Positions 46,201 through 58,200 of a stretch of 64,000 nucleotides of DNA are shown in pieces. The translations under genes and the position numbers were made by a program. Each line of letters opens with the position of its first letter. Within the stretch, counting starts at the first letter, position 1. The notes under the pieces were generated by a model. The model made no database searches. It saw nothing but the letters and a program-made list of their open reading frames with translations, and was not told the DNA's origin. The stretch is from NCBI GenBank assembly GCA_037783545.1, contig JBBELK010000308.1, forward strand, positions 806,001 to 870,000, in the 5' to 3' direction. Source of the stretch: Henricia sp. BOLD:AAB3569 (Eukaryota > Echinodermata > Asteroidea > Spinulosida > Echinasteridae).

Positions 46201-49200
46201 AATGACTCTAAAATGTCGTCTTCAAATATTCACGTGTTAATTTATTGTTGAATGTGCAGTCTTTCCGTGGCATGGTTGTTAAATGTTTGCCCCAAGGTAT
46301 GTATATATTCAAATTTACCTTGCATGATGTTATTGCCTGAAGGTATGTATGTTTTCAAAAATAATGCATGAGCACAACAGTTTGCATGTTCTGGACGAGA
46401 AATTGTATTAACATTCACTTGGGGGCGCTAAAGTAGAAATATCTCTTCATAAAACTGGCAGTTAACTGACATGATTGCACGGATGAAGTTGTTTCATAAT
46501 TTTCTTACCTTTTTTTGTGAAAAAAAAAATGACGATAATTCCACTGCGAGGGGTGGTAAGTGACTAAATGTGACGCTAACCAAACAAAATGCTGTTCCAA
46601 TGTATGGAAGCTTTATAGTGACCATTGACATCTGGGTACTTTGTGCACATCTTGCAAAATCATCACATCACGCATATTTCTATAAATTTGTCATCTTGAG
46701 CTTTCCACACTAAATTCTTCTCTCCTCTGTCAAACATTTTATCTTTTTTTGATCATGTTTTTACTTGTTTGGACCACTGAGCGTAAAGCCTAGCGTACAT
46801 CGACATTGCAACTGGAAGCAACTAGTGGCAACTGGAAGCATCTGATCAGTTACCTAAAAAGGTTGATATATGAGCAATTGCAACTACTGGGTCTTTCTAT
46901 GAATTAGGGGTCCAAAAGTGTGACATTTGGTGTCCCCCGTTACACCTGATATGTATTATTTTTCGTATAAAAATCATTAAAATGGCTTTTAAACTATTTT
47001 GTATGAATTGTACTTTATGTACTCACTCTCTGAGATGGAAAGTATTTGAAGAATGTGTCCTGAATTTACAAAAACAAGATGTAAAATGTAACGGGGGACA
47101 CCAACATTGGAACCCTAATTTATAGAAAGACCCAACTGGCAACTGGAAAAATCCCAGTTGCCGCGAGTTGCTCATGTTCAACTTTCTGGAAACTGGTTGT
47201 ACCCAGTTGCGGTCAGTTGCATTGATGTACGCGTACTTGCCACTAGTCGCTGTCAGTTGACATGCACCACTTTGTGAAATACTTAACCACGTATGGAACT
47301 AATGGGGCATCATATGATTCAAATCCAAGAGCTCTGATATATGGGGCAGATACTCTATCAGCTGAGCTATGAGGCACAGTGGTATACTCCCTCATGTTTT
47401 CCCAAAGACCTCTGACACACCGGGCAGATGCTCTACCAGCTGAGCTTTGAGACACAGTGGAATACTTCCCTCAGGTTTTCCCAAAGACCTCTGATACACC
47501 GGGCATATGCTCTACCAGCTGAGCTATGAGGCACAGTGGTATACTCCCTCAGGTTTCCCCAAGACCTCTGACACACCAGGCAGATGCTCTACCAGCTGAG
47601 CTATGAGGCACAGTGGTATACTCCCTCAGGTTTCCCCAAGACCTCTGACACACCGGGCAGATGCTCTACCAGCTGAGCTATAAGGCACAGTGGTATACTC
47701 CCTCAGGTTTCCCCCAAGACCTCTGACACACCGGGCAGATGCTCTACCAGCTGAGCTATGAGGCACAGTGGCAAACTCCCTCAGGTTTCGCCAAGACCTC
47801 TGACACACCGGGCAGATGCTCTACCAGCTTGAGCTATGAGGCAGAGTGACAAACTCCCTCAGGTTTCCCCAAGATCTCTTACACACCGGGCATATGCTTT
47901 ACCAGCTGAGCTATGAGGCACAGTGGTATACTCCCTCAGGTTTTCCCAAGACCTCTGACACACCGGGCAGATGCTCTACCAGCTGATCCATGAGACACAG
48001 TAGTATACTCCCTCGGGTTTTCTCGAAGACCTCTGACACACCAGGCAGATGCTCTACCAGCTGAGCTATTAGGCGCAGTTGAAAGTTTGTCAGTATGCTA
48101 GTGGTTAATACTTTGCTTTCCATTATTCAAGTATGGCAATGCTCATGTTCATTTCTTTTCCACTCTGATACAATCACATAATTAAAATTTTGAGCTCATG
48201 CATATTTATCAAAATTCTGTCATTTTGGCTCACACAAATCATAAATTCTGCTCGGGAAATTCTATGTGGTCATCTGCTCTTAATCATGCATATTCATAAA
48301 GCAAACATTGGGAAGTCAGCTTGTCCATACACTATTTGCATATCACAGCCAGCACGCACATGCAAAACACTCATGCATATTCTTGTTTATAATATGCACA
48401 TCACTTGCACAGATGGGTGGAGTCTTCTTTCATGCATATTCATGAGGTATCATTGCAGTACTTTAAACCACAAAGACCTTCTACACATTTTGTCTGATGT
48501 CGACATAGTAACCACTTCCCTGTGAATAAGCTCAAGAAACTTCATTTGCTCATCTTGGTAACTGTTGTGGGTGGAGCTTACAGTGTGTGGAGCTCACAGT
48601 GGGTGGAACTTACAGTGGGTGGAGCTTGCAGCGGATCAACCATTTGCATAGCATGACTCTTGCATGGGTTAATATTGAATGCATTTTAAAATGTAAACTG
48701 CATGGTCTTCTAATTGGTGAACTTGTATTCTAAAATTGAATCATTACAGTGTGTATTTCATTTGGTTCTAGCACTCAGAAGCCATTCTAGCCAAGTGGCT
48801 AATTTTTACAAATTGTGCTATAATTCTTAATAATTACAGTATTTGTCACAAAAATGTATTTGGCTCTGTATAAAAAGAAAAAAGAAATTTGACATAGGTT
48901 TTTGTGGGTTTATTAAGTGAGAGAAATAAACCTTACAGTATGGCTCAAACACTGTAACACTAACAGGATCACTTTACAAATGTCAGAGACATGTGTGGTC
49001 TAGTGGGTATACAGCCGTGCTCGTGATCGAAGGGTTATGGATCGAGCCCCACTTGTGCCAACGTGTCTGTGTCCATGGGCAAGACACTTAATCTCAATTG
49101 CCTCGTTAACCCAAGCGATATTTGGGAAGCTGTTAGGGGGAATGCCACAATCTAACTGCTGATAGGGTTGTGCGCCTTGGCCAGGTAGCCACCTAGCGAA

Positions 49201-52200
49201 ATGGTTTCCTGATAGCAGCGATAATGTTAATGGCAACAGCGCCAAGAGTACCCTAGGGTAAACATGTGCGCTATACAAGTGTCCACCATTACATTACATT
49301 ATTGTGTGGCTGTAATCGGCCAGTGCCCAATAAGATAATAAATGATATGGCAAAAAAAAGCCCAAATGTTAGTCGGAAAATCTTCCTGTGGACGATTGAA
49401 AACTTTGTGCCTTGCCAAATTGTGCTGCAGGCATAAGTAATTCTTGTAGACAAAAACAAAACCGCATCAGAGAGGGTAAAAGTGCAATTTAAAATCTAGC
49501 TTCTGACAATAACTATAGATGCTAGGATAGGGCGACAATTTGTGTGTAAAAAGGGTATATTAGGGCGACACGCTCAATAGGGCGACATTTTGGTGTCGCC
49601 CTAATTTTTTTAAATAATTTTTTAGGTCAAAAACCATTTTTTTTTAAATCGAGAACCATTTTTATTAGCTCTAGAACCAATTCTCTTAGGTCTGGAAGCA
49701 TTTTTGGAAGCTTTGGGTAAAAAAATAAGGTGTAATTTTGAGTGGTTCTTGCCGAAATTTCGGTGGTCCCCGGGGAGAGACTTCCCGAAATGTCGCCCTA
49801 TTGCTGCATCAAGAGTTCTTACAATAACTCTAATCATATCATTTAGGCAAAATTAAAACTTAAATACAGATGCTGAAATTTGCTTGGGAAAATCACAGGC
49901 CAAATGTACACTCTTAGCTGCTAAGTTTTGACGACAGAATAAAATGACAGTTTTTTTTTTTTTTTTTCTATTGCCTCGTCAACTCTAGCCTCTACCGAAT
50001 CAGATGGAGAAGACATGATCCGTCGGAATCGCAAGGTCAACTTTGCCGATTGCCCCTCCCAAGGAACCCCGCCCATGGAGAGGAGAAAAAAGAAAGTCAG
50101 CATAAAAAAACTCTTTGGAAAGTGAGTCTTCAGATTTTAAATGAATAGCGCCTAATGTACTGATGTACTTCCTTTCACATGCACAATTAGTATCCAGATG
50201 ACCGGACTAAATTTTTGTTGCTATGTAATGTGATTTGGTGCACGCGGCAGGTGTGAAGTACAGAATCAATACCACGTTCACAGTAAGAGAGAATGGCATA
50301 AAGCAGCCAGACTGTTGGTTGCTAGGCATTAGCATGCACCACGTAGCAACAACAGCATAGTGTGTGGACTTTCCAAACCAACAATAGTGCAAGGTTACAC
50401 ATCTGGATACAAATTGTGCAGCTCAGTTTACAAGCAGTATTGACCTTTATCACGGTGCGTCCATCTTTGTCTTGCTCCCCATAGTACGTGTCAGGCACGA
50501 TCAGTGCATCTGCGCGGCAGTGCGTGTGTAATCTACCGTTATTGTTTTAAGAGAATCACTGTCCGTATTGCGCGTTTTCTTGATTGTGCAACGCCCGTGC
50601 CATTGTGATGCACGCAATGAACATTTTCGGCACGGTACCAAACTATTTTTCCTGCAAGCCTCGCTTTAGTTACGTTCATTTGAATAGGGGAAAAGGGAAG
50701 ATGGCTGCACCATGATAAAGGTCTATTGCTGTTATCTTAGGGCGTGTTTGTTTCATGACAGATCCGAATCCAGATCCCGATCTGTTTTACCTCGCAAAAC
50801 AAACAAAACCGCTCTCAACTCGGATCTCAAATCACCTGAATTGCAATTTCTTTACCAAATTTGTCAAATTTCTGTTTAAAATTTCTCCCACGACATTCGT
50901 CGTAAATAAACAAGCATTCTAAATTTGTTTGTATCGTGTGTTGCCTCTGAAAACTGAAACGACACGGTTTTACTCATCTCTGCGATGTTTACGTCGCCAT
51001 TTTGGATCTAGCGCTGAACCATCTCTCGAGAAGGATTCCACAGATCACAGATCTCGGTCAGGATGTGAGCGAAGTGAACAAGTTCACATTGGATCTGCGC
51101 AGATCTGAATCTAGATCCGTCCGAAACAAATACGCACCTAGTGTTGAGTTGCTTTTCCTAAAAGTATTAAATTCACCATTGTTTACGTGTGTGTGTTAGA
51201 TTAAAGAGGAGTAACTCCGCTTCACTGACCTTTGAGGAAGATGATGAGGACGCGCCAGTGGAGTTTCATCGAGGTGGTCGCTTCAGGGCAACCGCTGGGC
51301 CTAGGCTGGGCTGGGCAGGTCTGCATGCTAATAGGTTAGTTAGACATACAGTGATGCCAGAGGACGTGTAAACACATTCTGGCAATGTATAGTCACAGGG
51401 GCGGTTGACCAGTTAATACGTCGGCTTTGCCGCCGTCTTCCACGGTTGACATGTAAACATGGGGAGGTATTTTATATGACTGTAAGGTTAAAATGAAATA
51501 CATTTTCTGGAAAAATCTCAACACGCTCCTTTAATTACATAAAAAAAATCTCAAGTTTAAACTGAAAATGTACGTTTCTTTTGTTTGGTGTACCGGTACT
51601 CTGCCTTTCATGTCTATAGACCGTATCGAATAGCAGCCATCTTGTGGGGCAGTTTCTTTGTTCCTTGAGGACATGCATGGTTCCACATATTGTGCATTTT
51701 TTAACAGTTTGAGTAACATAAGGTGCCCCCCAAGATATCAGCTATTCAATACGGTCTACAAATGAAACAACTTTTGCCTACGTATTAAACATGGACACCA
51801 ATTATTATTAATTTTTTTCAGGGACATTGATGCCCCTTTTGCTAAGTGGGAGGGCGACCAGGTGGCAGCCTGGCTGCATGAGTTGGGTCTTGGCCAGTAC
51901 ATGTCCATGTGCCGTGTCTGGGTCAAGAATGGGACTACACTGCTCAAGGCTTCACCCCTGGATCTTGAGAGGGTAAGGTCGACTTGGGATTCTGAAATAT
52001 AAAAATGTTCTCAGACACAATCTACCAGGGTTGAAGTCGACTCCACCACAAGTCCATTACAAGTCCTCACAAACCTTCACAAGGGTCTTAATTGAAGTCA
52101 CAAGCTATTCAAATAAACTCCAACAAAGGCATTCGGGGGGGAACGACACAGGAGAAAGAAATACGAGAGAAGAATGACTCGGGAGGGGGTAGAGCAATTT

Positions 52201-55200
52201 GGGGGTATGGTGACAGGAAATGTAGAGTGACTCAAAGGGAGAACAACAAACGACTCCGGGTAGTGGGGTAGAGTGACTCGGGAGAGAGTAGAGCAACTCT
52301 GAGGGGAGTTTACTGGAAGAGTGGTGAAAGCTACTGGGAGAATGTCTTAGGAGCTACGCAAAAGGGTGCACCCCTCAGGGCTTGTGCATTGGAACACCCT
52401 TCAAAGAGGATGCACTTAAGGGGTGAGCCCCGAGAACGTGACTTATGCCTCCAGAATCATCATGGCATTATTTTTAGCCTCTTATTTTCTCCCAGGAACT
52501 TGGCGTGAAGAATGTGCTTCACCGTAAGAAGCTCCAGCTGGCCCTACAGGCCATGGGCTCGGAGGAAGAGAAAGACCGGTTTGTAAGCTTGGACCATAAC
52601 TGGGTCACACGCTGGCTGGACGACGTAGGGCTACCTCAGTACAAAGATGCCTTCAGCGAAGCTAGGATAGACGGGAGAATGCTCCACTACCTCACCGTGG
52701 TAAGAATGGATTCACCAGCCTCTTAGACCGCACCAGCCACTAAGGCGTAATGCGCCAGTAGCACCACTCTGCCTGAAGTGCCTCCCAGTGCTATTGAAAC
52801 ACCTGTTTCCCATATGTTCACAGTCAATATTCATTTTTCTCCCAAGGATGATCTGCTGCTAATGAGGGTAACGAGTGGCATGCATCATGTAAGCATCATG
52901 CGCGGCATTCAGTGCCTAAGACTATACAGCTTCCAACCAAACTGCCTCCGACGTCGACCCACAGATGAAGTGAGTTTTTCTCTTTGTTTTTTAGTGTTTT
53001 TTTTTAAATCGCCCAACACACGGCCTAATGACTACTCGACATTAGGGCTAAAGATAGTTAAAGAAATACTTATTTACATTGCATAAAGTTTTTAAAAGAA
53101 ATTTATTGATGTTGTCCTTAACCCATTGCTCCTCGAAGTGCCCCAAACCGCCCCTCGAAGTGCCCCAAACCGCCCCTCGAAGTGCCCCAAACCCATTTCT
53201 TGACAGACCAAGAAAGGCCATGGAAACTTCCCCTCAGTTGTGGTACATGCAGTTTCATTGAAATAAAAATTAAATGTGAACACACATTAAGGCTGCGTTC
53301 GGGCGTGTACTCATGTTAACACAAGTATACTCTTGCTACTCCCCGACAAATGGGGAGTGTGCTCTTACTCTGACGAGTGTCATGTGATTTGTACAAAGAT
53401 GGTGGAATATTGGTGGGATTTTTGGTGAATTTGCTCAACGTGTCAACTGGATAACTGAAACAACTCACTAAGGTTTGTTTCAGACGGCATCAAAGGTTCT
53501 CACGACTTACGGTCTGTATTTTCTTCAGTTTCTTGTGAGCAGTGAAACAGCGTTTTTTGTGCAGTCATGGCAAGAGACGGCCATCTGGACTGATGGCCAT
53601 TCGCTACTGCGGACTTGCCGTTTGCATAATCTGACCCGAGTGCAATGCGCACGCATTACACCAGAGTAGAGAGAACTGTACGCCCAAACGCAGCCTAAGA
53701 TTACGCAATGGAATGATACTGCAGTTCGCTGTAACGTTTTATGAGGGAGTGAAAAAAATTAATAATAATTATCGAAATGTGGCTGTAGTGTGCCTGCTTG
53801 TCAGTTTTTCACAATTTCTTTCTTTCACAGAATTGGTTCTCTGAGGTTAAAACAATGCCTCCGTGGAGTTCAGAATTGGTAAAAAAAAATGACAAAGAAA
53901 CAGTGGGGCATGCTTTGGTGTCGCGTCTCGTGGGTGGTGATGCATGGTTGTTGTAGTAGCCACAGATCTTAAAAGTGGAACACTCTGAAATTAATACCTG
54001 ACACTGTGGCAATTGCATGTACGCCATTTTGGTGTGCAGACTATGGAAAAGTATGCATGCAGTGTGGTCACTGCAGCACCCCCACAATTATGGTGGCTAC
54101 ACTCGGTGAGTTTAGTGCACCATCGGAATTTTACAAAATGGCGGAGTGTTCTCCACATTTTCTGGTTCTATGTTGTGCTATAAGATCTAAGTACCTTATG
54201 GTGTGATTCTTGAAGTATTGCCCGAACCAGACTCGGTAAAATATCTGGTGGTATTTACTTGTTTATTTGTACTTATACTTCTTGCAAAACAACATTTTTA
54301 TGATCTGTGGCTGTGTCGGTGGAACTCCATTTTAATTTTTAACCTTGTCAGAAGATTGTTTTATATTTCAGGTTATGTGTGGTGTGTTGTACGGTCGTTG
54401 CAGATTTTGTGTTGGTAGAATGTTTTATTTGTAGACATTCAATCTGTGGCCATGGTTATTTGTTGAGCAGTTAATTATTAGGGATTAAAAGTGGGTTCGA
54501 ATGGTCTTAAACATACGTTTTAAACCGGACAGGGGCTTGGACGCTGATAATGGCCCAAGCCGAAGGCGTGGGCCATTATCAGCGTCCAGGCCCCTATCCA
54601 GTTTAAAACGGATTGTTTAAGACCTGCCAAACCCACTTTTAATCCCATTCATAAATACCTTTTTGTGTTTATTGGTAAAACTCACCAAAATTAGTTTGTC
54701 GTTTGCCATGTTTTGCATTCACTTTCCCTACACCGCGTTCGTATGAACTGCTAGCTGTGCGTGAGTTGTTTTTGTTCGATTGTACACGTAATGCAAGCGT
54801 GTTGTATGTGCACGCACACGACTGGGTACTCGTCACATGCACGGTGCACAATTTGCTTTCTGGAGCGTGCAGTTTCTGTGTGCGTGTTCCATACACGCCG
54901 ACCATGTACCAGAGCCCGGGTGCGGCCGCGATCGAGCCATATGCTTAAAAGTGTTTAAGATTGACTGGGCCTTTATCATCTGTTTTAAACTGCCCACGTG
55001 ACGTGCTCTCAGCCAATAGGGATGCATAAACTGTCTAAGGTATTTATTAATTGTTTATAAAGCACAGTTAACTTGGGCAGGTTCAAGCAATGCTCATGAT
55101 TTAACCCCTTTGCTGCATGTGGGTACCGTCTTTGTTTAGTGGCAGTTCAGTGTTTTACGGCTATTAAAGTGAAATACAACAAATATCCGTTAGTTCACAT

Positions 55201-58200
55201 ATTTTTTGTTCACATCCACAGCTGATTTGCTGTGGACGTACAAGTGATAATTTTGTTTGGATTTTCTCTTTCTTTGTCATAATGATGTGATTTGCCACTG
55301 TATCTACATGTAGAATATTATTTTGTGATGTGTTGTATCATTTGTATGTGTGGTATACGGTAGTAGTCTAAAGACATGTGTATAGTTTGCATGGTGCAGA
55401 ATGGGCAAGGAATTATAGTTGGGTCTTTCCACGCTAATGGGCCTATTTGAAAAATACGTCAATAATTCATTTCAGATGTCTTCATTTTATCTCAAACTTA
55501 AAGAAATTCCCTTGTACTGTTCTCAGGAGATACCTTTTGGGCAAAAGTTAAGAAAATGCTGCCACAACACATCTCTGGAAACCCCACGCACAATTTTTTC
55601 ATATATATACGTACGTAACGGTGAACAGAGAAAATGATTTTCTTCTGAAAGAATATTATTAAAACACATTGTGCGTAAACACAATGGATGTAAAACGTCA
55701 GCGTGAACCAGTAACCATAGTTACGGTCCAGCGCCCGCAATGTGTCTTCACGAACCTGCCAGTGAATACTATAAAATGTTTTGCTGAGTTTTGTTGGAAA
55801 TCTTATTATTATCATTATTGTCATGGAAATTTTGATAACTGATTTATAAGCAAAAATAGATTACAGATGCCGGTTACTTGCATTTTTGTAAAATTTGTGA
55901 CTTGTGGACTCTAGTGACCTATTAAAGATTAATCAAACAATGGGCAACTGACTAAACAGTAGGGGGTTGTCCGGTGACTAACTGGGGGCGTTATAAGCTG
56001 GTGGTCCGGTCATCACACTAAACTCAAGTTCGTTTACCAAGAATTGGGATCACAGTTGTAGTGGAGTCCACAAATCTTTCACAAGTGCAGAGCCGATAAA
56101 ACCGTACAAGTCCAGTAACAAGAAGCAAAGGATGAACACGGTCAAAATAATGCCTTTGTTGGAGTTCATTTGAATAGCTTATGACTTAAATTAAAACCCA
56201 GGGACTTGTGGTGGACTTGTGAAGGCTTGTAAGGACTTGTGAGGACTTGTGATTGACTCGACGACAATTCCTGGACATTGCAGTATACCACTGTGCCTTA
56301 TAGCTTGGTTGATAGAGCATCTGCCCTGTGTGTTAACCCTCCGGGAAGGGACCCTACCAGTTGCCGACTGGCTAATTATGCGTTTTTGTTATTTACTCTG
56401 CGTATGAATTTAGTTAAAATCTCATTTTCCATGACTTTATACATTATACGCTCGAGAAACATATTGTAGAATGTTGGCCTGGGTAAGTTAATTCACCCGC
56501 TGTCAGTTACAAGCTACCAGGCCAGCAGTCCCACATGGGAATTCCCCATTGACTGTGCACAAACGGCCTTGGCATGGGGGGTAATTGATGCAGTTGATGA
56601 AATTGAGCAATTGGGAACTAGAGCGATGTCTGTCATCTGTTCGGCACGTTCTTTTCAGTCAAGCGTATCTAGCTATAAACGGAGTAAAGGGAGGTTTTGG
56701 CTGCCCATTTAGCCAAATCCCCCACCCTTCCCCCCCCCCCCCCCCCCCCCCTCCCCCCTCCCCCCTCCCCCTCCCCCACGCCCTGCAAAAATTCCTGGAT
56801 CTGCACCTGGTTATATACAATCTCTAGACTGTCCGAAAGAATTTGGAAATGCTAAGAGTCCATTTATGCAGGGGTATGCCCCGTTCATTGAGTTACACAC
56901 TGCCAGCTGTCGACTGGTACACTCCTGTAACGAGGTACATTTGTACCTGAATCGCCCACGCGCACCGCAGGGTTAAAGGTCTCAGATTCGAATCCCATCT
57001 TGGGTGAAATAATTTTACAGACGGAATCTCCTGCTAATTACTGTATTTCTATTTGTTTGTTTGTATGTTGGGTAACACAGCCCTTTGAAGCAGGTCGTGA
57101 AGTAATGCTGTGGACGAATCATAGGGTGATGGAGTGGTTACGGACGGTGGACTTGTCCGAGTATGCACCCAACCTGAGGGGGAGTGGGATCCACGGCGCC
57201 CTCATGGTAAGAAATAAACCATTTGCCTAATTGGATGCATTAGTTGTAGCTTTGACTTTTCATAAGGGGTCATCTAAAGTTTTCAACTTAGGATTGTGTC
57301 TGCCAGTGTTATTTACGTGTCATACAAAGTGCCTGTAATTTTTTGGGCGTTGCATCTCCGAGGGTTAACTACGGTTTGTTTTGCCCTTATTTTCATTCAT
57401 CATTTCATAGGTTCTGGAGCCACGGTTTATCGCCGAGACCCTGGCCTCTACCCTCTGCATCCCCCACTCCAAGTCACTCCTCAGACGGCATCTCAGCACT
57501 CATTTCGTCTCGCTGGTCGGCAGTCAGATCCAGACACAGAAACGAGACACGGAGAAGGCTGCCAACTTTGTGCCTCTCAGTGCCCTGTCAAAGGTCAAGG
57601 TGAGTGGGAATAATAATAATTATATTCTTGGTCATGAGATAAGCTTTCAGAATGAGAATTTGTACAGCAGTGATCTCTACTGCTGTTTTTATTCGGTCGC
57701 GGCGCCCGGACAAAATCACCCTAGGTACCATTAGCGCCCGGACAAAAATTTGCCGCCCGGACAAAAAACTTGGCCGCCCGGACAAAAATAATAAATTTTT
57801 CCCTCTAAAACATTGGAAGTACAGCCAAGTCATATCAAAATTAGGTGTAAATTCACCAATTGTGATTCGCTAGCCGCTATCAGTCACTTACCACGCAAAT
57901 CTATCGTCTCAGCTGTCGATAACCGCCATAGCAGTAGCATGCATTTGTTTTTAACAGCGCCCTCAAGTGGTTAATGCTTTCACCCCCCCCCCCCCCCCCC
58001 CCCCCCCCCCCACCAGAGCGACGTTGACGCAGCCGGACAAAATATGGACAAGTGGAGAACACTGTACAGGGGCGTGGAATCTCTGATTTAAAGTAGATTT
58101 TCACTCTTTTGTTGACCATGCCAAATTTTATTGCCTTTTTTTTTTGAGCAAGATCACCCTCTATTGACTAGGGATGTAAATTTACGGTTAATTCAGAAAC

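Larger units (their letters stand above)
43692..49988. other. Liprin-beta intron 12
   Basis: Contains poly-G (44118-44137), a hairpin (44541-44632), SINE G copy 2, MITE A fragment (45337-45490), nested elements (46790-47233), the large tRNA-half array (47344-48078), a minisatellite (48563-48633), SINE F copy 2 and an element at 49526-49802. 45500-46780 shows no feature I can name beyond repeats of a short GCATGTTATTG-type patch near 46300-46350; 48080-48560 is rich in CATGCATATTCAT. Confidence 0.5.
52970..57080. other. Liprin-beta intron 17
   Basis: Contains a 22-bp minisatellite (53128-53193), a MITE (53289-53698), the 54480-55045 repeat, the ACAAGTCC repeat (56035-56265), a single tRNA-half unit (56281-56335) and poly-C (56730-56751). 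55050-56030 shows nothing clear apart from TGGGTCTTTC near 55419. Confidence 0.5.

Noticed and set aside
47344-48078. CRISPR-like regular repeats
   Set aside because: Units are directly adjacent 78-bp copies without unique spacers, and the genome is animal. It is a tRNA-derived tandem array.
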